From contig CAZJCK010000004.1 of the NCBI GenBank assembly GCA_964544635.1, forward strand, positions 1-64,000: a stretch of 64,000 nucleotides of DNA, in the 5' to 3' direction. A program made the position numbers and the translations under genes. Within the stretch, counting starts at the first letter, position 1. Each line of letters opens with the position of its first letter. Of the stretch, positions 8,194-16,695 are shown piece after piece. Source of the DNA: CAZJCK01 sp964544635 (lineage in GTDB: Bacteria; Zixibacteria; MSB-5A5; GN15; FEB-12). The notes below the pieces were generated by a model that searched no databases, had not been told where the DNA came from, and was given only the letters and a program-made list of their open reading frames with translations.

Positions 8194-9270
8194 TTATTCG
8201 TCCGTCTGGGAGAGCAGATCGACGACGAAGACATCCTTCGGTTCGATCAGCCGCTTGATCCCCGCACCCGACTTCTGCAACACATAGCCATCTGCCGTCC
8301 CCACCACCAGATCAGCGCCATACCGTCGAGCCACCGTCACGGTGTAGTCCTCGAATTTCTTCTGCGGCAAAAAGTCGCCATTGAAGTAGCCCACAAAGCC
8401 GCCGTCGGTGACGAGATAGACCACCCAGGAGGCGGCGTCGATCTTCCGCACCTGGTCGCCCGGCAGACCGTCGGCCGAGGTCAACTGCGTCCACGAGCCA
8501 CCGTCGAAGATGAACAGCCCCTGGTCGGTACCGAGGTAGAGGTGGGCATGACGGAAGTAAAGGGCGTTGACATAGTCAAACAGCGCCGCATCCCGTTCCA
8601 GCCAGCGCTTGTCGACGGTGCGGCCGTCCCAGCGGTACAGCCCCTGGCCGTCGGTGCCAATCCAGACACCATCGAGATCGGGCGCCAGCGCCGACACCAC
8701 GACATCTTCAAGCAGCGTTTCGTTGCCGAAAGTGGAGTGGGTGAAGACACCTTCGTCGGTACCGATGATGAGGCGGTAGTTGAGGCTGGCCAGCGCCGTA
8801 ACATTGCCGAGGTACTCGCCCGGAATCGGCTCGAGGATACCGTCAACAACCTTGTAGAGCTGGTCGAAGCCGACAAAAATCTCGCCGTGATGTTCGACGA
8901 TGGCGGCCGGACGGTCGGTGGTCGGGATATCGGTCCGTTCACCCGAATGCAGGTTGTAGACGACGATTCCATCATCGTAGAGTGAGTACACCACCGAGTC
9001 GGCGATGATCAGTTCGGCGACACCGCCTTCAGTGGTGACCGGAGTTTCTGTAGCCGAGGCATGGACCGCATTCGGCTGCTCGACTACACTGTCGGTTGCC
9101 CGGTCAAGCCGTGCCCTGGTCAGGCTTTCGGCAAACCCGTCCGCCACCGTATCGACCATGCGATTGACCATCCCCTTCGTTTTCGGCTTTTCTTCGGAGC
9201 CGCAGCCGATCGCCATCAGGGCGCTCATCAGCCCTATAGCGAGGATCAGGATCAGTTGATTGCGTTTCAT
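8194..9270 (-). CDS. Lipoprotein with two-component-regulator-type beta-propeller repeats
   Basis: Signal peptide with lipobox (LMAIGC, Cys22 or so), then a polar linker and a repeat region. The repeats have the pattern of regulator-propeller blades: GLNxRLIIGTDEGVFTHS, DGVWIGTDGQGLYRWDG and HLYLGTDQGLFIFDGG, each about 40 residues. The product is thus an envelope-anchored propeller and could bind ligand or partner proteins. The ATG chosen has AAAGGAGA upstream; the longer frame has no signal peptide. It is divergent from the substrate-binding/kinase/regulator operon. A sigma-54-like promoter sits about 46 bp upstream of the start, so it may be a target of that regulator. Confidence 0.8.
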   Translation of the reverse strand: MKRNQLILILAIGLMSALMAIGCGSEEKPKTKGMVNRMVDTVADGFAESLTRARLDRATDSVVEQPNAVHASATETPVTTEGGVAELIIADSVVYSLYDDGIVVYNLHSGERTDIPTTDRPAAIVEHHGEIFVGFDQLYKVVDGILEPIPGEYLGNVTALASLNYRLIIGTDEGVFTHSTFGNETLLEDVVVSALAPDLDGVWIGTDGQGLYRWDGRTVDKRWLERDAALFDYVNALYFRHAHLYLGTDQGLFIFDGGSWTQLTSADGLPGDQVRKIDAASWVVYLVTDGGFVGYFNGDFLPQKKFEDYTVTVARRYGADLVVGTADGYVLQKSGAGIKRLIEPKDVFVVDLLSQTDE

Positions 9271-9315
9271 CGTATTTCTCCTTTCGAGTGTGTTGTTCTG
9301 TCTGGTGGGGTATAT

Positions 9316-9331
9316 TTCAAACCCGGTGCCA
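9316..9331 (-). promoter_or_regulatory. Sigma-54-type -24/-12 promoter for the propeller lipoprotein
   Basis: Minus strand reads TGGCACCGGGTTTGAA, against the consensus TGGCACG-N4-TTGCW. The -24 block is perfect and the spacing is right. The -12 GC is GA here. Predicted transcription start is near 9304, giving a leader of about 34 nt. Confidence 0.6.
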
Positions 9332-9396
9332 ACGGATAAAGCCGTTGAAATACAATAACTTAACATAAACAGGGAGGGTGCAGTCAGGGCTAAACC

Positions 9397-9412
9397 GTGT
9401 CACCGCTGACAC
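9397..9412. promoter_or_regulatory. Inverted repeat GTGTCA-N4-TGACAC, copy 1 (candidate activator site)
   Basis: GTGTCACCGCTGACAC, perfect 6-bp arms and 4-bp spacer. Same arms as copy 2, with centres 63 bp apart, which is six turns of B-DNA. It lies about 100 bp upstream of both predicted sigma-54 starts, a normal position for an enhancer-binding protein. Confidence 0.65.
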
Positions 9413-9415
9413 AGT

Positions 9416-9445
9416 CTTGCAGCCGATCGGCTAACTGTTTGCAAG
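9416..9445. repeat. Nested palindromes between the twin operator-like repeats
   Basis: Outer arms CTTGCA/TGCAAG enclose the perfect 10-bp palindrome GCCGATCGGC at 9422-9431. It fills the space between the two GTGTCA-N4-TGACAC sites and could be a further protein-binding site. Confidence 0.4.
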
Positions 9446-9459
9446 ACATCGAACTAACC

Positions 9460-9475
9460 GTGTCAGAACTGACAC
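9460..9475. promoter_or_regulatory. Inverted repeat GTGTCA-N4-TGACAC, copy 2 (candidate activator site)
   Basis: GTGTCAGAACTGACAC, perfect outer 6-bp arms. Both copies are preceded by AACC on the plus strand (AACCGTGTCA), so the similarity extends beyond the arms. It lies about 40 bp upstream of the predicted start of the sensor operon. Confidence 0.65.
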
Positions 9476-9488
9476 AGGAGATTGCCAC

Positions 9489-9504
9489 AGGTGTGTAAAA
9501 TGCT
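9489..9504 (+). promoter_or_regulatory. Possible sigma-54-type promoter for the sensor operon
   Basis: AGGTGTGTAAAATGCT keeps the essential GG and GC with exactly 10 bases between, but the rest of the -24 block is poor. Predicted start near 9515, leader about 46 nt. Much weaker than the element facing the other way. Confidence 0.35.
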
Positions 9505-9560
9505 TGTTTTGCTTCAGGTTACAGCGATTGATTGTATAAGCCACACAGGAGGTGCTGACA

Positions 9561-10829
9561 GTGATCGCCCGGATAATCGTCATCATCGCAGCCATATGCA
9601 CGCTCGCAGCCGCTTCGCAGGCAGAAGCGCGGTCGACCGAGGTCGACATCCTCAAGCTGCACCATGGCCGGGTCTATTTCGACGCCGGCACAGAGCGCTA
9701 TATCTTCACCGATCATTCATGGCTGATCACCTGTGGCAACGATACCATTGCCGGCGGGCGGATAGAGCGATCGTTCGACGGTTTGTCGTATGGGCGCATC
9801 GATCCGGGTACTCAGATAGTCAGCAGTGACTCCTGCCGGGCGCAGATTGCGGTCGCCCGAATTGACACAACCTCGACGATCAGTGTCGGCCTGGTTGAAT
9901 CGGCGCCGCTGACCGACTGGCTGGTGCTGTCGTGCGACCGTTCGGATACGACGGGCTCGCTCTCGATGGCATTGGATACCGCTCGTTCGGTGGCGGTGCG
10001 CAGTTTTGCCTCGCAGCTTTCGATGGTACTGGCGTTTGAGCGGGGTGAAATCGACGGAATGATCTCAAGCGAACAGCCGGCCGACCTGGCAGTGCCGTTC
10101 AATCAGCGCACAGCCGCGGCCCCCTACTACTTCGCGCTCATACCCAATCCGGCCAGCCGGGCGACGACCGACGGTTTGTTGTCAACATCGCTGTACTATC
10201 GTTTTGACGATCGACGGTTGCACGACTTGTACGACGGTTCGGCGCCGTCGCTCTACACCGGCCTGTACTGGTCACAGCGCGCTGCGATGCGGCCGTATGA
10301 ATACAGCCCGTCCACCGGTCGCCATCTGCTGGCGCGAATGACATCGCCGGTGCGCCGCGTCGGACTGGCGTACGAATACGACCTGTTGCGCCCGCTGGCT
10401 GAGTATTTCGGCGACCTGTTGTCGCGCGACCGCATACGGGTCGCCCTTGACAGAGAACTGCCCGAGCCGGATCTGCGTTTTGCCGCCATACCACTGTACA
10501 GCGAACGACCATGGCAGAGTATGGAGGTGATCAGCCACATACTGGCACAGGATACGTCGGCCTTCTCGCGGGAAGCGGAACTGGTTCGGCAGACCTTTGA
10601 GCGGCTTGCGCTGGTGGCACGATTCTACGATCAACCGCAGGGACGAACATACCTGGCACGGGCCGAACAGGGTTTGATTGACGATCTCGGCGTGTTTCCA
10701 TTGTTCCGCCCCACCCTTTTTGTGATCACGTCACCGAATATTGTGGGCGTCGTTGTTACGCCGGAGGGTCGGGTCGACCTCTGCAATGCCAACAAGCTCA
10801 TAGCGCCCCAGACGGAGGCCAGGCCGTGA
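9561..10829 (+). CDS. Secreted protein resembling family 5 substrate-binding proteins
   Basis: Signal peptide (residues 1-22), so periplasmic. The C-terminal third (ALVARFYDQPQGRTYL, GVFPLFRPTLFVIT, SPNIVGVVV) has the layout of the end of extracellular solute-binding proteins family 5. A segment near 170-230 resembles the YYxxxN...DDxRxxxxL region. The N-terminal half is not recognisable and no permease or ATPase gene is nearby. It overlaps the histidine kinase by 4 bp (GTGA), so it is more likely a binding protein feeding a sensor than part of a transporter; this is inference. I start at the GTG eight bases after AGGAGG; another GTG lies three codons upstream. Confidence 0.6.
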   Translation: MIARIIVIIAAICTLAAASQAEARSTEVDILKLHHGRVYFDAGTERYIFTDHSWLITCGNDTIAGGRIERSFDGLSYGRIDPGTQIVSSDSCRAQIAVARIDTTSTISVGLVESAPLTDWLVLSCDRSDTTGSLSMALDTARSVAVRSFASQLSMVLAFERGEIDGMISSEQPADLAVPFNQRTAAAPYYFALIPNPASRATTDGLLSTSLYYRFDDRRLHDLYDGSAPSLYTGLYWSQRAAMRPYEYSPSTGRHLLARMTSPVRRVGLAYEYDLLRPLAEYFGDLLSRDRIRVALDRELPEPDLRFAAIPLYSERPWQSMEVISHILAQDTSAFSREAELVRQTFERLALVARFYDQPQGRTYLARAEQGLIDDLGVFPLFRPTLFVITSPNIVGVVVTPEGRVDLCNANKLIAPQTEARP

Positions 10830-12442
10830 GCTTGACCGGGCGCATTCGAATCAGCCTGCTGCTGGCGGCGCTGGCTCCGCCGCTGTTGGTGATGCTGTCG
10901 CTATATGTCTGGGTTGACTCGCGCACGCAAATGCAGCGTCGACAAGCAGCGGCCGAAGCCGTGGAGCGATTCAGCAGCTACCTGAGCCAGTGGCAACAGC
11001 AGACCGACCATGCCGCTGCCGACCTGGCGGCGTCGCGTTCGGTCAGCCGTGCCGTCGCACTCCTGCAAGCGGATCGCGTGGCACCAATCGATATTTCGAT
11101 CGATCGCCTGCCGCTCGACTTCGTGGAACTGGTCGACGCCGGCAATATCTGCCGCTACAGCCTGCACCGACCCGGCCTGGTCGGCGAACGCCTGAAACTG
11201 CCACCCACCGGTACCGCAACACAACCCGATGTCCAGTACGATCTCGACGGCGCGCATGCGGCGTATACCGTGGTCGCACCGCTGCCCGACCAATACCGTC
11301 TCTACACCGGACGCTACTTCGACAGCAGCGACATTGCCATCGCAAAACAGCTTCTCGATGCACCGGTCATCCTGTCGTGGAGCGGTGATGCCGACGAGCC
11401 GATCAGTCGCATGGAGCCGCGGCAGGTGTATGCGGTCGACAGTGTCATGCAGTCGCTGCTGTGGGGTGGCAGTGACGCCGGCTTCTTTCTTTCGGCAACG
11501 TTTGACGGCGCCACCGAACAGCCACAGTTTGTATCCCTCTTTTACATCACGGGTATCGTAGCGCTGGCCTCGGTAGCCTTCGCCGTTTTTCTCGGTTTCT
11601 ATTTCACCGGTCGCGCCAAGCGCGAAATCGACAATCTGGTGGCCGCTACCAATCGCGTCGCCGGGGGAGACTTCGCGACTCCGGTCATGGCATATGAAGA
11701 AGGAGAATTCTCGCAACTGGCCGATTCCTTCTCCGATATGATGTACCGCCTTCGCCGCGCCCAGGACAAACTGGCGGTGTCGGAGAAGATCGCCGCCTGG
11801 CAGGCGATGGCGCGCAAGATCGCGCACGAGATAAAGAACCCGCTGTCGCCGATTGCCATCTCGGCCGACGACCTGCGGCAATCCTACCGCGAACAGCTGC
11901 CGGACTTCGAAACGACACTCCTCGACACAACCGGTACGATTAAGAATGAGGTGCGCCGCCTGACTCGCTTGCTCGACGAATTCGTCGCCTTCGCACGCAT
12001 GGCGCCGCCGGACATTCAGACGGTGCCGCCGGAGGTGCTGAGTGACAACATCCTCTCGCTCTACCGCACCGAACTCGAACAAGGCCGTCTGACCGTCAAG
12101 ATGACGTCGTCGCTACCTGCCATCGAGGTCGACCCCGACAGTATCCAGCGCCTGCTGGTGAACCTGATCAAGAATGGTCTTGAAGCTTCGCCAGAGAGTC
12201 ACGTAAACGTAACCATGACCGATGACAGTGGCGAGGTGGTCATCACAGTCCGCGACACCGGCCCCGGCTTTCCACCAACAGTGCTGCAGGAGCAATTCGT
12301 TCCCTACATGTCGACCAAGCCGCACGGCTCCGGTCTGGGACTTGTAATTTCGCAGCGCATTGCGCATGATCACGGTGGCAGTATTGAGCTTGGCAACCAT
12401 GAACAAGGAGGCGGCATCGTCACCGTGCGACTGCCGCAATAA
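10826..12442 (+). CDS. NtrY-like membrane sensor histidine kinase
   Basis: Topology: TM1 about 11-28, a periplasmic sensor region 30-235, TM2 about 237-262, HAMP 262-315, then HisKA and HATPase_c. The phospho-acceptor is His334 in ARKIAHEIKNPLSPI, a block typical of the NtrY branch. ATP-site motifs NLIKNGLEA (N box), DTGPGFP (G1) and GSGLGL (G2) are intact. The start is GTG, overlapping the upstream stop. Five bases after its stop the NtrX-like regulator begins, so the pair is almost certainly cognate. The signal is unknown; the adjacent secreted binding-type protein may present it. Confidence 0.92.
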   Translation: MSLTGRIRISLLLAALAPPLLVMLSLYVWVDSRTQMQRRQAAAEAVERFSSYLSQWQQQTDHAAADLAASRSVSRAVALLQADRVAPIDISIDRLPLDFVELVDAGNICRYSLHRPGLVGERLKLPPTGTATQPDVQYDLDGAHAAYTVVAPLPDQYRLYTGRYFDSSDIAIAKQLLDAPVILSWSGDADEPISRMEPRQVYAVDSVMQSLLWGGSDAGFFLSATFDGATEQPQFVSLFYITGIVALASVAFAVFLGFYFTGRAKREIDNLVAATNRVAGGDFATPVMAYEEGEFSQLADSFSDMMYRLRRAQDKLAVSEKIAAWQAMARKIAHEIKNPLSPIAISADDLRQSYREQLPDFETTLLDTTGTIKNEVRRLTRLLDEFVAFARMAPPDIQTVPPEVLSDNILSLYRTELEQGRLTVKMTSSLPAIEVDPDSIQRLLVNLIKNGLEASPESHVNVTMTDDSGEVVITVRDTGPGFPPTVLQEQFVPYMSTKPHGSGLGLVISQRIAHDHGGSIELGNHEQGGGIVTVRLPQ

Positions 12443-12447
12443 CCACT

Positions 12448-13755
12448 ATGGCGCGCATACTTGTAGTCGATGATGAAGCCAATATCCGCAGCTCCCTGAA
12501 GTCGGCGCTCGAACGGCGCGATCACCAGGTTGTGACGGCGGAATCGTTTGCCGAGGGGGAACGGTTCGCCCGGGCGCGGTTCGACCTGATCTTCCTCGAT
12601 GTCATGCTTCCCGACGGCAACGGTGTCGATCTGCTTAAGAAGATCCTTGCCGAGAAACCGGACCAGATGATAGTGATGATCTCCGGCCACGCCGATATCG
12701 ACACGGCCGTCGACGCCATCAAGGCCGGCGCGCACGACTTTATCGAGAAGCCTTTGTCGCTGGATCGGGTCATGATCACCATCGACAACACCACGCGCAC
12801 CCGGCAACTCCGGAACGAAAACGTGCGCTTGTCGTCGCGTGTTTACCCCGATTTCATCGGAGATCATCCCTCGATTCGCAAACTCAAGGATGCCATCAGC
12901 CAGGCGGCGCCCAAAGCGAACCGCTTCCTGATCACCGGCGAGAACGGTACCGGGAAGGAACTGGTGGCCCATGCCATACACCGGGGATCGTTGCGGGCCG
13001 ACGGTCCATTCGTATCAGTGAACTGCGCGGCGCTACCGTCGGAACTGGTCGAGTCGGAACTGTTCGGCCACGTCGCCGGCGCCTTTACCGGCGCCACCCG
13101 CGATCGCAGTGGACGGTTTGTCGAGGCCGACGGCGGCACGATTTTTCTCGACGAAATCGGCGACATGCCGCCGGCGGCGCAGGCCAAGATTCTCCGAGTT
13201 ATCGAAAACGGCGAAGTCAGCCCGGTCGGATCCGACCGTACAACTACTGTCAACTGTCTTATCGTCGCCGCCACCAACCGTCCACTCAACGAACTGGTCG
13301 AACGCGGCACATTTCGTCAGGATCTGCTCTATCGATTGAACGTTGTCGCGCTTTCGCTGCCGCCATTGCGCGAACGCAAATCCGACCTGCCGGTGCTGGC
13401 CAGCTTCTTCCTGCGTCGCTTCGCGGCCGAGTCGGGCAGCCCGGTGGTCAGCCTCAGTAGTGACGCCGTCAAGTATCTCATGGAATACTCGTTCCCCGGG
13501 AACATACGCGAGTTGCGAAACCTGATGGAGCGCGTGAGTATCTTCTGCTCCCGGGAAGTTGCCGATCTCGATGACGTCAAGCCACACCTGTCATCCGTCG
13601 CAACGGTCAAACCAACTCACCTCAAGGATGCCGTCACCCGCTTCGAGCAGGACTATATCCGGGCCGCCATTGGCCGCAACGACGGCAACGTCACGAAAGC
13701 CGCGCGCGAACTGGGTATCGAACGGTCGCTGTTATACAAGAAACTGAAAAAGTAG
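12448..13755 (+). CDS. NtrX-like sigma-54-dependent response regulator
   Basis: Receiver domain 1-120 with the acidic pair near 8-9, phospho-acceptor Asp51 (LIFLDVML) and Lys in IEKPLS. The AAA+ domain, about 140-370, has Walker A GENGTGKE, the sigma-54 contact loop GAFTGA and Walker B TIFLDEIGDM. The C-terminal Fis-type helix-turn-helix is NVTKAARELGIERSLLYKKL. All parts needed to activate sigma-54 promoters are present. It is third in the operon after the binding-like protein and kinase. The inverted repeats upstream of the operon are the obvious candidate binding sites. The stop abuts the convergent permease gene. Confidence 0.94.
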   Translation: MARILVVDDEANIRSSLKSALERRDHQVVTAESFAEGERFARARFDLIFLDVMLPDGNGVDLLKKILAEKPDQMIVMISGHADIDTAVDAIKAGAHDFIEKPLSLDRVMITIDNTTRTRQLRNENVRLSSRVYPDFIGDHPSIRKLKDAISQAAPKANRFLITGENGTGKELVAHAIHRGSLRADGPFVSVNCAALPSELVESELFGHVAGAFTGATRDRSGRFVEADGGTIFLDEIGDMPPAAQAKILRVIENGEVSPVGSDRTTTVNCLIVAATNRPLNELVERGTFRQDLLYRLNVVALSLPPLRERKSDLPVLASFFLRRFAAESGSPVVSLSSDAVKYLMEYSFPGNIRELRNLMERVSIFCSREVADLDDVKPHLSSVATVKPTHLKDAVTRFEQDYIRAAIGRNDGNVTKAARELGIERSLLYKKLKK

Positions 13756-14853
13756 CTACCCGGTGCGCTTGCTGAAGCGCAACGCGGAGAGCGTGAAGAT
13801 GGCGATGCCGTACACCGCCAGGCTGACAATATCCGGCAGCATGTCCATAAAACCGGCGTCGCGCATCATGATCGAGCGAACTATGCTCAGGAAGAAGCGC
13901 ATCGGGTTGACGTAGGTGACGTATTGCAGCCACTCCGGCATGTTAGCGATCGGCGTGAAGAAGCCCGACGTCAATATCGCAAACACCGAAAAAAACCAGG
14001 CGAAAAACATCGCCTGCTGCTGGGTGGAGGTGACAGTCGAAAAGAACAGGCCGATGCCGAGGGTGGTCAGCAGGTATAGAGCCGAAAGACTGAACAGCAG
14101 GAAAGGCGAGCCGATAAACGGCACGCTAAACCACCACACTCCCAACAGCAGCACGACAACCAGCTCGAAGAAGCCGAGCGCAGCAAACGGCAGCACTTTG
14201 CCCATCAGGAAGGCCGGCGTGGATATCGGCGTCACCATCAGTTGCTCGAGAGTACCGGCCTCGCGTTCACGTACGATGGCCATGGCGGTCAGCACGACCG
14301 TAATCATCGTCAGCAGCGTAGCGACTACGCCCGGCACCATGAAATAGACCGACTCCCCCTCGGGATTGTACAGCACCCGGTAGCTCAGTTCGACGGGACG
14401 CCGGGTACCGTAGATATCGGCAGAGTAACGCCCCACGATCTGGCCGGCATACCCGATTCCGATCGCGGCGGCATTGGCATTGGCGCCGTCGACGATCAAA
14501 CCGACCCGGGGGCTTTCGCCCCTGAGCAACTGACGTTCAAACTGGTTAGGTATGATCAGCACCATCTCGGCATCGCCGGCTATGAATCTCGGCTCGTATT
14601 CGAACAGCGACTCAGGTGCATCGGTGGGAACGAAGTAAGTACCGGGCTTGAACGACTGCACGAACCGGCGCGACTGGTGGGATCGGTCGAAGTCGTACAC
14701 GTCGAGGGCGATGTTCTCCACTTCGGTATTGGCGACATAGCCGAAGATGATCAGCTGTACCACCGGAATCAGGAAGATGATCCGTACCATATTGACATCA
14801 CGGAATACCTGGATAAATTCCTTGCGTATCAATCCAAAGAGCGCCCGTCTCAT
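13756..14853 (-). CDS. ABC-2 type exporter permease
   Basis: Integral membrane component of an exporter: one N-terminal TM near 23-43, a large extracytoplasmic domain (about 45-170), then five C-terminal helices from about 175. Length 365 aa and the pattern match the YbhR/YbhS/YhhJ type of ABC-2 permease (MxxPISTPAFLMGKVLPFA, PEWLQYVTYVNPMRFFL). It overlaps the preceding permease by 4 bp and is the last gene of the seven-gene efflux operon. Substrate unknown; related systems export drugs or other amphiphiles. Confidence 0.9.
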   Translation of the reverse strand: MRRALFGLIRKEFIQVFRDVNMVRIIFLIPVVQLIIFGYVANTEVENIALDVYDFDRSHQSRRFVQSFKPGTYFVPTDAPESLFEYEPRFIAGDAEMVLIIPNQFERQLLRGESPRVGLIVDGANANAAAIGIGYAGQIVGRYSADIYGTRRPVELSYRVLYNPEGESVYFMVPGVVATLLTMITVVLTAMAIVREREAGTLEQLMVTPISTPAFLMGKVLPFAALGFFELVVVLLLGVWWFSVPFIGSPFLLFSLSALYLLTTLGIGLFFSTVTSTQQQAMFFAWFFSVFAILTSGFFTPIANMPEWLQYVTYVNPMRFFLSIVRSIMMRDAGFMDMLPDIVSLAVYGIAIFTLSALRFSKRTG

Positions 14854-15959
14854 GAACTCATCCCCGTCTTGAATTGTCGCACCGCAATGCCGAGCAGCAC
14901 TACCGTGAGCGCCGAGAGCAGAAAAGCCTGATCAAGCAGGGCGGTCAGCCCGGCTCCCTTGAGCATGATACCACGGATAATTGTCAGGAAGTACCGCGCC
15001 GGCACCATGTAGCTGAGGGCCTGCAGCGCGAACGGCATGTTCTTGAGTGCGAAGATCAAATCCGACAGCATGATTGACGGCAGCATGGTCGACATGAGGG
15101 TGAGCATCATCGCCACCTGCTGTGTGCGCACCAGCGTCGAAATCAGCACGCCGATCGACAACGACGTGATGATATACAGGAAACCAAAGCCCAAAAGCAC
15201 GAACATGCTGCCGACAAACGGTACGTCGAACAGCAGCTTGGCGAATACCAGTACCAGGATACCATCGACCAGCGCCAGGCCGGCATAGGGAATGAGCTTG
15301 CCTATTATGATCTGGGCCGGTCGCACCGGAGCGGTCAGCAGCTGTTCCATCGTGCCGGTTTCCTTCTCCCGGGCGATGGTTATCGATGTCAGCAGCGCCG
15401 AGATCATCATGAGTATGACCGCGACCAGCCCGGGCACGAAAAAGACAGGCGACTCCAGGTCGGGATTGTACAGCACCTGGACCGACAACTCGACTGAAGG
15501 CGGCTGTTGCACCGGGGCAAAGCGCTCGCGCAGGTACATGCCGAGCACGCCGTCGGCATAGCCGCGCAGGGCGGCGGCGGTATTGTTGTCGGCGCCGTCG
15601 ATAATCAGGCCGACACGCACAGGCCGGCCGGTGCGGAGCGCCGCCGCAAAGCCCTGCTTGATCACCAGCACGCCATTGGCGTCGCCACGGCGCAGGCTCC
15701 GTTCCGGATCGAGATGGTCCAGCGGTTCCTCCGGCATATGGAAGTACGTACTGGCGTAGAACTGGTCGGCCAGGTCGCGCGACTCCCGCGAGTTGTCGCG
15801 ATCGACCGTCGCCAGCACCAGGTGCTCGACATCCATGTTGATGGCGTAGCCGAACAGAAAGGTCATCAGTATCGGCATAACGATGATGATCGTCAGCGAC
15901 CGCGGATCACGCATGATGTGATAGAATTCCTTGCGCGCGATAAAACCGAGCTTACGCAT
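14850..15959 (-). CDS. ABC-2 type exporter permease
   Basis: Partner permease of the same exporter, 369 aa, with the same layout: TM1 about 23-42, an extracytoplasmic domain to about 175, then a five-helix block. The conserved segments LLTAPVRPAQIIIGKLIPY and LQALSYMVPARYFL are present. The two permeases differ clearly in sequence, so they probably form a heterodimer. The gene overlaps the ATPase upstream by 8 bp and the following permease by 4 bp. Confidence 0.9.
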   Translation of the reverse strand: MRKLGFIARKEFYHIMRDPRSLTIIIVMPILMTFLFGYAINMDVEHLVLATVDRDNSRESRDLADQFYASTYFHMPEEPLDHLDPERSLRRGDANGVLVIKQGFAAALRTGRPVRVGLIIDGADNNTAAALRGYADGVLGMYLRERFAPVQQPPSVELSVQVLYNPDLESPVFFVPGLVAVILMMISALLTSITIAREKETGTMEQLLTAPVRPAQIIIGKLIPYAGLALVDGILVLVFAKLLFDVPFVGSMFVLLGFGFLYIITSLSIGVLISTLVRTQQVAMMLTLMSTMLPSIMLSDLIFALKNMPFALQALSYMVPARYFLTIIRGIMLKGAGLTALLDQAFLLSALTVVLLGIAVRQFKTGMSS

Positions 15960-16695
15960 CGATGCTCTCCCGACCCTGGATCAGGTCGACGAACAACTCT
16001 TCGAGATTGGCCGCACCGTGCTCCTCCACTAATTCGTGTGGCCGACCAAGCGTGATGATCCGTCCCTGGTGCATGATCGAGATGCGGCCGCAAAACTCCG
16101 CTTCGTCCATGTAGTGGGTGGTGACAAAGATGGTGATGCCGCTGTCGACCAGTGAGTAGAGTATGTTCCAGAAGCGACGTCGATAAATCGGGTCGACCCC
16201 TCCGGTCGGCTCGTCGAGGAAGATGATCCTCGGCTCGTGGAGCAGCGCCGCCGACAGGGCGAGGCGTTGACGCCAGCCGGTGGGCAGCGAGATGGTCTTG
16301 CGATCCAGGAATTCCGTCAGGGTCAACTGCTCGGTCAGTTCTTCAATCCGCCGCTTGACGCGTTTCTTATCGAGGTTGTAGGCAGCGCCGTAGAAACTCA
16401 GGTTCTCGCGCCCGGTCAGGTCGGGATACAGCGAGAACCTCTGCGACATGTACCCGATGCGGTGCTTGATCGCTTCCGATTGGGTATTGATATCCAACCC
16501 CGCAACTGTGCCACCGCCCTCGCTGGGCAACAAGAGGCCGGTCATCATTCGAATGGCCGTGGTCTTGCCGGCGCCGTTGGCGCCGAGAAAGCCGAAGATC
16601 TCGCCACCTTCGACCGTCAGCGAGATACTGTCGACCGCCGTAAAGTCGCCGAAGCGACGCGTCAGGTTCTCAATCTGTACCGCTGCCTCGCTCAT
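15952..16695 (-). CDS. ABC exporter ATPase with degenerate signature motif
   Basis: Nucleotide-binding subunit, 247 aa. Walker A is GANGAGKTT and Walker B is IIFLDEPTGGVDP; the Q-loop and switch His (VTTHYMDEAE) are present. The C-loop, normally LSGGQ, reads SLPTGWRQRLALS. The second ATPase half of YbhF-type exporters shows a similar change as I remember it, so this is probably the asymmetric partner of the ATPase encoded just upstream. It overlaps both neighbours. Confidence 0.92.
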   Translation of the reverse strand: MSEAAVQIENLTRRFGDFTAVDSISLTVEGGEIFGFLGANGAGKTTAIRMMTGLLLPSEGGGTVAGLDINTQSEAIKHRIGYMSQRFSLYPDLTGRENLSFYGAAYNLDKKRVKRRIEELTEQLTLTEFLDRKTISLPTGWRQRLALSAALLHEPRIIFLDEPTGGVDPIYRRRFWNILYSLVDSGITIFVTTHYMDEAEFCGRISIMHQGRIITLGRPHELVEEHGAANLEELFVDLIQGRESIDA

